A stretch of DNA of 64,000 nt. Origin: Halictus rubicundus. Its lineage: Eukaryota > Arthropoda > Insecta > Hymenoptera > Halictidae. The notes beneath the pieces were generated by a model. That model did no database searches. It saw nothing but the letters and a program-made list of their open reading frames with translations, and was not told where the DNA came from. The DNA lies in the NCBI RefSeq assembly GCF_050948215.1, contig NC_135163.1, positions 1,860,001-1,924,000 of the forward strand, read 5' to 3'. Of this stretch, positions 25,201-37,560 are shown piece by piece; within the stretch, counting starts at the first letter, position 1; the number at the start of each line of letters is the position of its first letter. Both the position numbers and the translations under genes were made by a program.

Positions 25201-25884
25201 GTTCCTTCGAAAACCGAGCTCGGCCTAGCGGTTCCCGCGTTCTCGTCCCGCCTATTGTTCCCTCTCGCGTCCGCAAAATAATCGACGTATCTCCCTGCGC
25301 GCAAAGAACCCGATGGTCGGTATCCTCCGGTGGAATTGGCACGTGCGAACGGAAACGCTGGGCGCACAGAGACAGAAACAGGAGGCAGTCGCCCAACGGT
25401 AGACATAGTTTGCCGGATCGCGTTCCTTCCCGCGCTCTTTTACCCCTTCGATTCTTCGACCGTTCGGATATCTTCGTTTCTTTTCCGTTTCCTCGCTCTT
25501 TCTCTATCATCCGTGTTTCTCTCTAGACTGCTCTTTTTCCATCTTTCCTTTTTCCTCCGCTACGGCCACCCCCCGTTTTCCTCTCCACCGCTCTTCTCCC
25601 CCCCCCCCGTTACCAGCCGTTTCGTTTCCTCGATTGCATCGGCGTGTAACGTGGCGCGGTGCGCCTTGTGGTTACTTCAATTAGGTGGATTCGTGGTTAC
25701 GTATCGACGTACTGGAGCGAGTTAACCACGCCGACACAGAGGGTACGCCGGTCACGGACTCATCACGGACGTGCCTCCGGACTCCCTTGACATTATCGCT
25801 AATCATCTCGAATCGATTCTTGCATCCACGAGAAACGAAACTTGCGAGCCGCTCGGCTGCAGAGCTACGCTCGAGTCGAGTCCT

Positions 25885-25928
25885 GTCTCGTATCGTCTCG
25901 TCTCGTCTCGTCTCGTCTCGTCTCGTCT
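25885..25928. repeat. (TCGTC)n pentanucleotide microsatellite
   Basis: About eight units of CTCGT/TCGTC, with the first unit imperfect. Confidence 0.93.
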
Positions 25929-28900
25929 TATCTCCTTTCGTTCCGTTTTATTTCGAGCGGAATATCTTCTTGGAATTCCGATCTCGATTCGGATCCGTTT
26001 TCCCGGCTAATTAACTTTCTCGAGGATTAAATCGTGCCAACTACCGTCTATTCCGTTTTCTTTTGTTATTCGCGGATCATTATGCGAAATATAAATTCTC
26101 CGAGCTCATTTTGAGACACAGAGATCGGGCAAAAGTGACTGTTGTCTTTTAACCATTTTGACGAGTTGAAAATAGTGTAATAATACTCTTGGATTCTTCT
26201 AATGACTTTAATATTTGTTATAAATGCGTAAAATTCGTTCTCGTTGCAAACCGAAGGACTGAACGAGGAACTCGAAGCTTTGGGTGCAGATAGAGCACGG
26301 TGCTCCGAGAGTAAATTCGATTTCGAACGCGAATCGAAGACGGGCTCGGTCGTAGGTGCGAAACGCGGCAGGTTCGGCGATTAATCGAGTGCAATTCGGG
26401 TGTCGGTGGTACGTGTAATTCCGAAGCACGTGGAAAGAGATGGCCACGTAGAAGCCCGTATACGAACAGGCACGTATTATAAAACAAGTTGACCACCTGG
26501 TGGCAACCGAGCGGGGGGGCCTCGAGCCGCACGTTGACACAACTCATTTTTACGCGGTGTCCCACGCACGATGGGCGGCCTCGCTCGTCCACGCCAGCAC
26601 CGTTTCTCCCCCGTGTTTCCGCTGGTTTTCGCTGGCAAATGGAACCACTGCTGGACCGGCTAATCGCGCGAGATCCGTGTGTCCCAGTCATCGAGGGCTG
26701 CTTCTCGGCTGACCCCTCGAGATACCATCGATTCTCCGGGGTTCTATCGCGAAATCTTCCCAAGTCCTTCCGTTCGTTGTTTCGACCAAACGTCTTCCCT
26801 CGGCTCCTCTCACTGCTTTTCGATCGCGACTCCCCGCGCGTTCCGACATAGTTTAGGGTCAACTGTTGCGTACAGCGTTCTCTCGAAGCAGGATCCTGAC
26901 CCGATCGGCATTTTACGTTCTGCGTGCACGGTGCATCTGGCTAGAAAAAATACACCTGCTTTGATGCATTGCTGCTCTACGCTTTACGTCAAACAAAAGG
27001 GAAAAGTGAAAACGTCGTTAGCGGGTACACCTACGAGTTTTCGGCTAAACGCGCACTAGCACGGCTTGCCGTTTCAACAAAAGGCCGCATTTTTACTTGG
27101 TGCGCGTTGCTGCATTCAGGTCGCCATACGGGCAACCATGGTCGTGGTTGTGGCCTTAGCGTAAGCGTCGTGCTAAAGGTATCGTCGTTCTTGCTTATTA
27201 TATTACGTCGTTCCACAAGTTCGTGCCGTGGATATGTTTATATTGTTCACCATTGAAAAGTATTTTAATGAAAAACCGCAGAAATTTTATAGTGACGGTA
27301 CGATGTCTTTGCCAAAAAGGTCAGAAGAGGCTGTGGAATGAAAGGATGATTTTATTTTTAGGATTTAAATGGTACATAAGTAAACGGCACGAACTTATGG
27401 AACGACCTAATATCACTGTTGCGTAGTCGGAGCAATTCCAGACATTATTCATCGCATTGCCAGCATGTTTCTCTTCCCCAGTGTGTGCCACAGCGTACAC
27501 CATTAAGATACACAGCTCCTATTTTGGCCTAACCGTAGACGTCGGGATGCATCGTCGGAAGCTTTCCGGGATGTTCGAATCTCGCATGATATCCGGCCAG
27601 CCACGGCTCGGGAGATAACGCGGCGGATAAGTGGCACGCGTCGCTCACCTTTCTTTCGAGCTCTTAAGATCTAGTTTTAACGTGAACCAGACACCGATGC
27701 GCTGATCGGAACAGCCCTCGGTCTGTTGCCCGTGACCAGAAGTTACGCAGAGCATCGAATATTCCCATACGCGTCTGGCACGCGTGCTCCTATCGCGGCT
27801 GTTTCGAAAATCTCCAACGATCTCAAAGTGCCGAGGATTCCTTAAAGCAACATCCACACCGAACCAACGTCGAGCAACCATTTGCCATTTTCTTTGTAAC
27901 GACTACGCAACGACAGGCGACGAAAAGTTGCTCGACCTACCGGGATCTTGTTAACCCCTTGCAGTGTAACATCGAGTCGGACACCCGATGAAGATTCCGA
28001 ACAGAGTAATTATGAATTTCTGATTAATTAATTTCTGAACAGAGTAGTTATTAACTTCATTCGAACCGAAATAAAATTCGATTTTATTGTCGTTAATATA
28101 CAGCCATTGAAATTTAAATTCTTTTCCTTCCAGAAAATTATGAAGTACCGAGAAGGTCTAACCACTGCAAAATGAGTGTACCAAAAGGAAACCTAGAAAT
28201 TTTCTTTTACATTCTCGAACGAAATGATTAAATCCGGAGGTAAATTGTTGGCTCACAATTGAAATAGCTGTTGCTGTTGTACTCTGAACAATTAAGAAGT
28301 CCTTGGCCATGAACCATGTGCTTTTAAAAATTATGGATTATATTAGGTAACGTGTTAAGATTCGGATTTTACGGCGTAGCATTCTTCCGGTCGGAATCTT
28401 TTAGCATTCGTCTCTCGATCGCGCGTTTCTTCGGGGGCCAACCCTCGCGGAAGGGCATCTCCCGGTGGGACGTTTTCCACATATTTATACGTTCGTATCC
28501 CGACTTTAGATTTCGAATCGGTCAATTCGGGAGAACAGGATTTACGGTAACGGTAGCCGTGACCGCGCACGCACGCGGATTCCCCGATATTCCGTCTATC
28601 GGGAGCACGTATCGTATCCGAATCGCATGCGGGAAGTCGATGTCCGGACCGAGATCCGATCGAGGGACCGGCAGAATTTGTTCGAGGGTGTAGAGATACG
28701 AACCGACCCGGCCCGACCTGGCCGATCCCTCGAATTTCGATGGAAACTAGAATGTCGTGGCGCGGACCGGTGGACAGGCGAGCAGAAGTCGAGAGGCGAC
28801 GTGGGTGGCAACAATAGCTCTCTCGAGCGGCAAGATTCTGGTGGCACGACATGCATTGTACGACCACAGTTTGAAGGTGATTGATCACCGTCGGTGATCG

Positions 28901-28992
28901 CGCGTACACGCGTGCGTCGCGTTGGGACTCTCCCCTTCTATCTTCTACAAGAGACGCACACTCGTTTAACATGCCCGGCTGACATCTAACTG

Positions 28993-29063
28993 GTCGTCTT
29001 CGTCGTCGTCGTCGTCCTCTTCGTCGTCCTCTTCGTCGTCCTCCTCGTCGTCGCATCCGTCGC
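28993..29063. repeat. CGT/CCT trinucleotide microsatellite
   Basis: Runs of CGTCGTCGT interspersed with CTCTT. On the minus strand one frame reads Arg-rich and another Asp/Glu-rich, and neither is supported as a gene. Confidence 0.9.
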
Positions 29064-29252
29064 CGTACAGATCTGGATTTTCGATGGAAGCAAACCGCAG
29101 GGGGCAAACGTGCCCGATGCATCTGATTTTGACCGATCGACAAAGACTCTCGAACGATCCTAAGGGTCGAGGAGTTCCACGCTCGCCGAGATGTGTATTC
29201 TGCTCGCGACGATGGCCACGGGACCGTAGCGTAATCGCGAAAAGTCGACGCT

Positions 29253-29960
29253 GTTTTCTTCACGCATGCCTGGCGCGATCGATGCGAGCGTGAACGCGTT
29301 CGACGCATCGCACACTGTTCGAGACAATGGTGAAAAGTCAAGTTTTGGAAGTACAAAGAAATTTTTGGTCGTAAATTTTCACTGAATGTATGAATTTATC
29401 GTGAAAACTGAAGCGTAACAGCGAACATAAAAATCGACGAATTTTCTAAAACACGTGCTATTTGCTGAATGTTTATTCGATTTCGATTTTTTGTTTTCTT
29501 CACGCATGCCAGCGCCATCGATGCGAGCGTGAACGCGTTCGACGCATCGCACACAGTTCGAGACAACGGTGAAAAGTCAAGTTTCCGAAGTACAAAGAAA
29601 TTTTTGGTCGTAAATTTTCACTAAATGTACGAATTTATCGTGAAAACTGAAGCGTAACAGCGAACATAAAAATCGACGAATTTTCTAAAACACGTGCTAT
29701 TTGCTGAATGTTTATTCGATTTCGATTTTTTGTTTTCTTCACGCATGCCAGCGCGATCGATGCGAGCGTGAACGCGTTCGACGCATCGCACACAGTTCGA
29801 GACAACGGTGAAAAGTCAAGTTTTCGAAGTACAAAGAAATTTTTGGCCGTAAATTTTCACTAAACATGTGAATTTATCGTGAAAACTGAAGCGCAAGAGT
29901 GAATATAAAAATCAATGAATTTTCTAAAACGTGCTATTTGCTGTTTATTCGATTTATTTG
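29253..29960. repeat. Three-copy ~240-bp tandem repeat
   Basis: Units begin with GTTTTCTTCACGCATGCC at 29253, 29493 and 29732 (periods 240 and 239). Copies 1 and 2 are nearly identical. Copy 3 is a little more diverged and shortened near its end. Each unit holds a CpG-rich first part (GATGCGAGCGTGAACGCGTT) and an AT-rich second part. No open frame is shared. Confidence 0.93.
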
Positions 29961-31518
29961 ATTCTCGCAAGTTACGTTTGGTGTCATAAGGCCCTTCGAA
30001 TTCCACAAAATTGTTTCTGAAATATTAACAGGTTGTCCCAATTTTTCGTCATACGAAACGCGTTCTTCGTCTCGTATTCGTTTCTCCGGTTGAAGTTTTT
30101 AACAATCGATTCGGTAATTCTGCTTGTAACGCTTTTCGCAAGATTCCACGGATCGAGCTTCTCTCGTCGCCAGAAGGTTGTTGCCGTAGCGGAGGCCGAA
30201 GATTGATGGTATCGTCGCCGTACCTCCACCTACTTCCATGTTCGCGTCGATATCGCAAAAATCTTGCAATTAAATCATAGCCACGGACGCAGCATTTTGC
30301 AGCGTGGATGCGAATGGACGAACGAGAGCCGTGTATGGATCGAGGTTACAGCAATCTTCCACTTACCGATGTGAAATTAAAATGGTATCTAGCAATCTGA
30401 AATAGTATGGGCGGTGTTGCGAAAAGGGTTTCCTGATTCTTCGATCGTCTTGCCAAGGATAAGGCGGATCGTAGAAAAAGGGGCTCGAAGCAATGCGAGG
30501 CGGTAGAAAATTTTACGAAATCGCGGAGCCCGATTCGCCAAGCAGGTAATTGTTCCGAAAGCGTGCGAAGGACCGTATACTCCGGGATAACTTTGATCGA
30601 AAATGACGCGAACGGAATTTCGGTGCGTTACGTGTTTGCGAACTCGGTTTTCCCGTAGACGGTGCTGTTTTTCCGTTCGGGGAATGGCAAATGTTCCTCC
30701 TTGTTTTTCCCGGAGCCTGCCGGGCCACGGATTTCACGGAAAATCGCTCGTCGGTGCTCGGGCAGCGCTCATTTTAATACAAATTGTTCCGTGCTGTCTA
30801 TACGACGGTGCCGCATGTCGCAGAGGTAACATCGCGTCCCTCGCCATCGTTACCAGCCCCTCGGTAAGCGAGCTCACTCGATCGGTAGCGTCATATGGTA
30901 AAACTCTGAGCAGACGTTTAGCGTAAGTAGAGTAGTTATGCTGCTCACGGGGGTTGCGGTTCGCCCACTCGCCCGCTCGCCCACTCGCAAACTCGTCGTC
31001 GTCGTCGTCGTCGGTGTCGTTGTCTTTTTTCCCCCCGTTGTTTTAGCGGCAGCGGTTGTTCCTTAAGCAACGTGTGTCGATACACGGGGGCAAGTGCGCC
31101 AGAGACCCGGAGTCTCTTCATTTTTTTTATCGAAAAAAAAAAAAACGAAATACACGACTTCGAACCCACTTGGGTCCATAAGTCTCAAGACTTTTTACAG
31201 GACACGGTAGGTACGTTGCAGGAGGCAGGAGATTCCGAGACATTTTGCGGAAGACTATTTATTTATTTCTTTTTCGCAAATGTCAAATGAGCCGCTTGTA
31301 ACGTTGCTTTCGACCCCGGCGTTACAATTGTCCCCAATCACGATTGTGGACTAAGATTACAAATTTTCACCGGTAAAATACTTCAGAGCTTTACATTTAA
31401 AATGATCAAATTAAACATTTCCAGATAGAAAAAAGCCCTTACTTGCACACGAAATCACAATTTTAAACCCACTAAGAAAAAGTTACTTTATGGTACCGAA
31501 AAGTCCTTTTGGTCAGCA
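29961..31518. other. Intergenic stretch without recognised gene
   Basis: Mixed GC content. A CGTCGT run at about 30991-31020 is the only repeat noted. The left flank of this stretch is AT-rich. No coding exon recognised. Confidence 0.5.
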
Positions 31519-31746
31519 CACGCTACCGCTCAAAAGTATCCGGACACTTGCAAAATATCTATTAGCATTGCATAAAAGTTATTTCAGTGCCTAAAGTAGT
31601 GACTAAAATCGGTTTTTATTAGTTTCTTATCAAATATCTTGTATAAATTACGTATGTGGAAGTTAACAATACTACACAAAAATTAAATACGAGATTCATC
31701 GACTTATCCACCGCGGAGTGTCCGGATACTTTTGAACGGTAGTGTA
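31519..31746. mobile_element. Tc1/mariner-like MITE
   Basis: Terminal inverted repeats CGCTACCGCTCAAAAGTATC on the left and, on the other strand, CACTACCGTTCAAAAGTATC on the right, both continuing CGGACAC. The right flank is TA and the left is decayed to CA. About 228 bp and non-coding. The CACTACCGTTCAAAAGT end is typical of Tc1-type elements. Confidence 0.8.
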
Positions 31747-31777
31747 TGTGCAGGGTGTATAAAAAGTAATAGCAGGT

Positions 31778-32978
31778 AATTATAAAATACTAATGTAAAG
31801 TACACTTACAAATTTGTCAGAATCATCTGTTCCTCCGTTGGATCCACAGCACACTATTATTGGCTTACGCGAATACGTCCGAATAATAATTATGTCTATT
31901 TTTCAGAGCTTACACTACACAACAAGTTTTAAGAAATCGTGACAGCGAACGAGAAGCAGTTACTCCGACCACGATCAAAATGATACTGCGATATTAACCG
32001 TTTCGGTCCCACCGACGTGTTAGGGTCGCGTTATACTAGGCAGGTCAGACGCTGAGGGTCTATGAACGCTAGATACAAAAACAAGGTAAATAAATTCTGT
32101 GTGTTTTGTATCTAACATTTATCACTAAACCTATCGACAATTTTTGTATACCTATTCCTACCGTCCGCGGACAAAATGGCCGGTCCTTAAAAAAAGTTAT
32201 TGTTAATATAATTAAACGTAGATAATAGTCAATCTGTTGCTGAATGAATCAGTAGATGAACAACTTCCATAAAATGACGATACAAATGTATTTTTGTATA
32301 ATTTTAATTATATAAAAAATACTGCGATGCTCTCTTCTCGATTTACAAAATTGTACTGTGTCCGTCCACCATTGCGGTTTGGATGTATTTGCCATGAAAC
32401 GTATTGGATGTGTTTGCGTAACGTGATAACGTCTTATTCAATAAGGCGGCTCATTTATTTTGAGCTGGCCATGCCACATTGAGAATAACCTTTCTTTTAT
32501 ATTGATTGTTTAGGTTTCGAAGAGCTATTAAAATAGAAGAGCTATTTAAATACTATATTAAATATCTCGTACGATCAAATTGACCGGCCGCGGTAGGTAG
32601 GACAGGCTACAAATATTTCGTCGAAAAAAAGAAATGAAACGAGAAATAAATACTGAAAAATACATTGTATACATACTTTAAGAATAGTCGTAAAGTTTGA
32701 AAAGGTCAATTTGACCGGCCGTGGTAGGTTTAGTGTTATAGACCCTCGGTGTCTGACCTGCCTAATATGACCTGACCGTAACAAGTCCATGGATCCAAAG
32801 CGGTTAAAATCGCAGTATTATTTTGATCGTGGTCGGAGTAACATCTTCTCGTTTGCGTCACGATTTCCTAAAGTGTGTTGTGTAGAATACTACAATAATA
32901 GTGTGCTGTGGATCCGACGGAGGAACAGATGATTCTGACAAATTTGTAAGTGTACTCTACAATAATATTTTATAATTT
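31778..32978. mobile_element. Foldback element with ~330-bp inverted arms
   Basis: The left arm (31778 to about 32145) and right arm (about 32700-32978) are inverted copies. Landmarks are GTACACTTACAAATTTGTCAG / CTGACAAATTTGTAAGTGTAC, GATCCACAGCACACTATTA and its complement, then TTAACCG...CGGTTAA (31994, 32804) and CACTAAACCTA (32123) / TAGGTTTAGTG (32735). The arms share AGGCAGGTCAGAC. The centre is AT-rich and non-coding. The TTAA and CACTAAACC boundaries inside the arms suggest nested TTAA elements. Confidence 0.75.
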
Positions 32979-33103
32979 AGGTTTAGTATTTGTATATATA
33001 ACATTGGATGATACAAGGTTTTCTTCTACATTTTGCAACTTCAAAATGTTCTGAATGGGCAGGGCGAAAATGATTTGGTACGGGCCTAGCGACGAATGTC
33101 CCT

Positions 33104-33328
33104 TTAACACTAGATTTACAGAGCACTAAAAGTGACTATTTTACATTATTTTACAAAAATAAGAAGAACGTGTCTATCCACATTTTTAGTCATTTTCAAA
33201 ATAATATATACCCAAAAAAGTAAATCTGTCGAATAATTCCTCATGGATACATCTTTACAATGTCAATAACTGTAAATTACAAATATTCGATCCCGTCATT
33301 TTGACGGGTCCCGTAAACCTAGTGTTAA
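33104..33328. mobile_element. TTAA-flanked MITE
   Basis: The ends are TTAACACTAGATTTACAG and GTAAACCTAGTGTTAA. Inside the right end is the near-palindrome CCCGTCATTTTGACGGG. 225 bp, AT-rich, no coding potential. The TTAA duplication points to piggyBac-type mobilisation. Confidence 0.75.
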
Positions 33329-33886
33329 ATTTGGTTTGGCTCGAGGCACGCACACGATTATGTTCCGTCTCATCGACACGGTCAGGTGGACTGAAGTACA
33401 ATCAAATTTTGCCGAAACTTTAACAGCTTATATCTCGATAACTATTTGTTTGCGACACATGGTTCCTTTCAAACGATTTCTCTTCTCGATAAGTAGCAGG
33501 TGTCGATGCGAAAAATACTTTAACAACAATTTTCTTTGTCACAAACAATTTCGCGGCAAGTTTCTTTTACAAATGTCCATCGATCCGGAGGTCCACCCCT
33601 AGGACGGATGAGACCATTATTTTCTATACACCCTGTACAGGTCAATCGAATATTTATACGATTGAAACAACAATGTACACGTTGGAACAGTAATTCCACA
33701 TAATATATCAAATATTCACAATGTTAGATTCGCCCCGTGTTATTTTCGACGGTCTCCCGTGCTCGTGCACCGATAACCACTCTCGTCTCTTTTGGCGCGG
33801 ACACGAACGCAAGAACAGGAACAGGAAGAGGAGCACGAACGAATCGAGCGTGAAGAGAGATTCGCAGCAAGAGAACGAGAAAAAGA

Positions 33887-33923
<37 letters not shown>

Positions 33924-35204
33924 GAGAGAGAGAGAGAGAGAGAAAGAAGAAGAAGCCGAACGGAGAAGGAGGTTGGAGAGTGGCTCATCAGGCTGATAAC
34001 CCAAGAGAAGAGAAGCGCGTGTCGCCCACTCACGGTGATTGCTGCCACCAGGTTTGTACCTCGACCCCTCTGTCACCCCTCGCCCGCGTTCGCCCGCCCT
34101 CGTCGCCACCGTCACCCCCTTCCACCCCCCTTTCTCCCCGGTTCCGTTCCCCCTCGATTCCCCTCTGTCCCCGTCGCCCTTGCCGCCCCTGTCGTCCCTG
34201 TCGTCTCGGCGTTGATCGGCATCCCCACCGAGCGGTATTCATCCCCGCTCTGGATGGATCCGTGCTCCCACCAGAAGTCTCGTTCATCCCTACCATTCTC
34301 GAGAGCACGATCGTTCGACCGTGCCTCCGTATCACCTTCTGCTCTCGAGAACTCGGATTGTCCACCCACGCCGTTCGCGTTCTTCCCCCCCCCGCGTTCT
34401 CTCTCCCCTTGGTTTCCCCGTCTCGTTTTCTTTCACGCCCATGCCCATCTTTTCCCGGGTTTACTTTTCACGACGACAGGGAGGGGGAAGTAAAAACCTC
34501 GAGGAGGAAGCGAGGTAGGGAGATCGTTGAGAAGAGGGAAGAGAGGGGGGAGGACGATGTTTCCATTCGATTAGAGCGGAATACGAGGAGCCACTATTTA
34601 GAGCATCCGCGCGCAATCGGGGTTAAACCGGTAAAGTCGACAGCGTACTGACACGGCAGGGCATTAGATCGGCGAAACCGGCAGAGAAACACGGAGGAAG
34701 TCGACGTCATTGTCAACCGCCGACGTAGCTACCGATGCGACCGGCTCTCCGAATGTTTAGTATGCTCGCGAAGCACCACGGTTTTGCACGGTGGACTCCC
34801 GCGGGGTACACGCCCGTCGGACTTTACGACGATCCTCCGGTGGCCGAGCGAAACAGTGCTAGGAATTAGTAGTCCCGCAGAAAGGCACGTTCGAACTGCA
34901 ATGCAGGATCAGGTGTTGGATTTTCGACATAAAAGTTGCCATGATACATACCATAATCTTCCTCTATTTTTTTTTTTTTTTGTTGCACAGCTGTAAGTCG
35001 CGTTAACGTCTGAGGTCACCAGCGACTCCACCAATTTTCATTTACATTACCGTCTAATGGTTCTAGTTCTGGTTCTCATCGCGTTACTTGTTACACATTA
35101 CGAATGTAACAAGGTTGTCGCTTTTGCTCTTACAGTTTGATAAGAATTTTTATTTCTCTAAAAAATGCAATTGTGTTGTTTATATTTTCGCTCGAGTTCA
35201 TTAC
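33329..35204. other. Intergenic stretch with low-complexity DNA
   Basis: A CACCCTGTACAGG-type repeat end lies at about 33630. It also contains (GA)n (33889-33945) and a long C/T-rich tract (about 34050-34450). Overlapping open frames in the tract are compositional. No gene recognised. Confidence 0.5.
33889..33945. repeat. (GA)n microsatellite
   Basis: 57 bp of GA repeats with one GGGG interruption. Confidence 0.95.
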
Positions 35205-35373
35205 TTAACCAATTAACTGTGCTTGACGAGTATACTCGTCATGAAGAAATGGCAATATTTTGTGTCATGACGAGTATACTCGTCAAAACAGCTATAATTC
35301 AAACAGCGGTTAATTTTTGCGACGCAACTTAGGTACACATTTTTCAAAGAAGTCGCAACAGCTAACTGGTTAA
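35205..35373. mobile_element. TTAA-flanked MITE with duplicated palindrome
   Basis: The ends are TTAACCAATTAACTGTGC and GCAACAGCTAACTGGTTAA. The 18-bp perfect palindrome TGACGAGTATACTCGTCA occurs twice inside, at about 35224 and 35268. It directly abuts the next TTAA element. A distant relative is at 60264-60503. Confidence 0.72.
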
Positions 35374-35924
35374 CACGTTAACGCGTTAACTGCCATATAA
35401 GTCGCATATGACTGACAGTGATTTTTGACTAGGTTTGGACATTCATTTTTATTGTGACATATCCAGATAAACCGAATTTGATTGAGATCTTTAGAATTCA
35501 AAAGGGTTAAAACAGCACCCCCTATAATACATTTAAAATTTCTAGTTTCGCTTTCATTAATTAACCCTTTGCGTTCGTATGTCTACTCTCAGCCACCGAA
35601 GCTTTCTTACCGTTCCAGTTGTATTCCAGTCATATTGATCTTATATTACATTAAGCTGTCAAGAAAAATATAAAATATAGTTTTTACATATCATAAAATT
35701 AAAACATATTATTGTGTTACATATATCTAAAGTTTAAAAAAGAATTAATAAATGTTGTTTTTTTTCCGTCATAATCTTGCACATTATGTATTATCGTTCG
35801 TTCAACGAAAATTAATTCCGACCAAAATGACACCTACGTGTAAACTTAATACAACCGCACAGGGTTAAATTACTCTGATTTTATAAGAATCCCTGGGAAT
35901 GATATGTGGCGGTTAACGTGTTAA
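35374..35924. mobile_element. TTAA-flanked MITE, second copy of the 8.3-kb element
   Basis: It shares GTTAACTGCCA, AGTCGCATATGACTGA, GTGATTTTTGACTAGG and the AATCYCTGGGA region with 8316-8713. The right end on the other strand reads TTAACACGTTAACCGCCACATA. It carries its own TTAA insertion (35561-35868) at a different site from the 8.3-kb copy. Confidence 0.7.
35561..35868. mobile_element. TTAA-flanked MITE nested in the 35.4-kb element
   Basis: The ends are TTAACCCTTTGCGTTCG and CCGCACAGGGTTAA, AT-rich inside. The CCCTTTGCG end is related to the CCCTTTGCACTCG family, but the interior is not obviously homologous. Confidence 0.6.
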
Positions 35925-36572
35925 TGTCGTTTGCTGCCGCATGTTTTCTCCTGATTTTATCTAAATGATAGCAATCAAGTAAAAAATAAAAAACATGAAA
36001 CCAGTCATTTGACCAGCGCGGCGACGATAGGTTTAGATCTTTTGAGCATTTTTGTCTAACTCGTCGGACGAATCAGGGTCCCGCATAGCCTGTAAGGATC
36101 TTTGGAATCCGACAAGATAGCAAATTCATGATCTGCATTATTTCGCGAAAAGTTTAGCTCGTACGCTTTCACGAATGTCTCTCTCGCGTCGAATCGACAC
36201 GACCCGATTGGACAGGATCGGGCTCGGCGAGGGCACGAGTAAACTCGCGAAACGTTTCCTCGATAAAAGCTGCGGCCGATCCCCCAGGGACAGCTCTGGC
36301 CGGAGTCGCAAAGGAGATTGCTTTCGGTCGCTTTGCGTGTAATTAGGGTGTGCGTGCTTAGCTCTCGTTGTTGGCGACTCGCGTGCTTCCGCGTCTTTGC
36401 TCTGTCAGCAATTTGTCCAGCTGACGGTCGTTTCTCGAAACGATGCGGCCGCGTCGCGTTCGAATTCGTTTCTCTATCGGTCGCGGACGAACGAAAAATT
36501 ATTTGTATGCATGCGGTGCGGCGAGCGCGGAACAACCAGAGAAGAAAAGAGATGGGGAAACAACGAGGAGAA

Positions 36573-36603
<31 letters not shown>

Positions 36604-36707
36604 GGAAAGGCGCGGCGACGATTCTCGTTTCGTCCGCTCGACGTTTCCGCCGTTTGTTTCGGCGCGGGATTAGGATCGGTCGGTAGGCACGTAGAAAGTA
36701 CTCGAAT

Positions 36708-36741
36708 GGTTGCCGGTTGCCGGTTGCTTGTTGCCGGTTGC
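36708..36741. repeat. (GGTTGCC)n heptanucleotide repeat
   Basis: About 4.5 units of GGTTGCC, with one unit changed to GCTTGTT. Confidence 0.9.
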
Positions 36742-37479
36742 ACCGACTCCGGTATCTGCAGCACGGAGAGCTGAAAACGTAAGGGAGTTAAAACGCGATC
36801 CAATTTCTCAGGCCATTGAGTGCGGCGACTGCCATCTGTCTAACGGGTAGAGCCCCGTGCTTTTTACAGGCGAACCGTGAAATGCGCAAACAGAAGGTCC
36901 GGACCTCCTTTACATTTTAATCAAATCATTTCTCTATTACGCGGATCGGCCACCTTAAAGGATCTCGCGGGACCGAAGGGTTTAATTTCCTTTCTCTTGT
37001 TCTTCTTCCACTTGTTCTTCTTCTTCTCCCTATCGTGGAACTGTTTGCTCCGAGCGAATCGTTTCTCTCGAATTTCTTTCTCTGTTCCGCGTATGGTAGA
37101 GTTCGATCGATCGTTTTGTCGACGATTCCGAGCCCGTGTCGAGATAGAGAAGGGATACGAGACGAGGGGTCGCGCGAAGACGCGCGAAAGGACGCTGGGG
37201 AAAGGCGACGAGAGGCGATCCGTATCCTTAACCGTAACCGTAACCGTAACGCGTCGATCTCTCGAAACGCGCGCGGGGATCCATTTCATTTCGTTAGAAA
37301 CAACTGCAACCCTTTGGTTCTCGACTCCCGTGGCGGGCACGTACGCTTCCAATCGGTTAATGACTGTTTCGAGGATCGATCGTTCGTCGGGCGAAAGCCT
37401 CGAAATAATCATCATGGTTTCACCGTAATTGCTTCGCGGGAAATGAGAGATAGGCAGCCGAACCCTGCTTCGATTCGCT

Positions 37480-37489
37480 CTTCTCTCTC

Positions 37490-37539
<50 letters not shown>

Positions 37540-37560
37540 TCGCTCTCTCTTTCTCTCTCG
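37480..37560. repeat. (CT)n microsatellite, interrupted
   Basis: CT repeats with TCC and TTCG interruptions over about 80 bp. Confidence 0.94.

Larger units (their letters stand above)
25201..29252. other. Gene-poor GC-rich region
   Basis: No supported gene. It contains a C11 run (25598-25608), a (TCGTC)n run (25885-25928), a possible decayed TTAA MITE end at 27954 (TTAACCCCTTGCAGTG, with CACTGCAAAATGAG near 28155 as its possible other end) and a (CGT)n-type tract (28993-29063). The long open frames here are low-complexity or GC artefacts. Confidence 0.5.

Noticed and set aside
26218..26862. 214-aa minus-strand open frame
   Set aside because: No recognisable domain; other frames are open on the opposite strand, as expected in CpG-rich sequence.
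28355..29356. 333-aa minus-strand open frame with an Arg-rich run
   Set aside because: Runs through the CGT microsatellite and CpG-rich DNA and resembles no protein family; its upstream end overlaps the tandem repeat.
29253..29960. Array considered as CRISPR-like
   Set aside because: Units are long, contiguous and homologous throughout with no short-repeat/unique-spacer alternation; the genome is eukaryotic.
33792..34651. Overlapping 233-aa and 223-aa frames across the (GA)n and C/T-rich tracts
   Set aside because: Made of simple repeats (Glu-Arg and Pro-Ser runs); compositional.
37228..37249. (ACCGTA)n as telomere-like repeat
   Set aside because: Only about four units, sequence differs from TTAGG/CCTAA; ordinary microsatellite.
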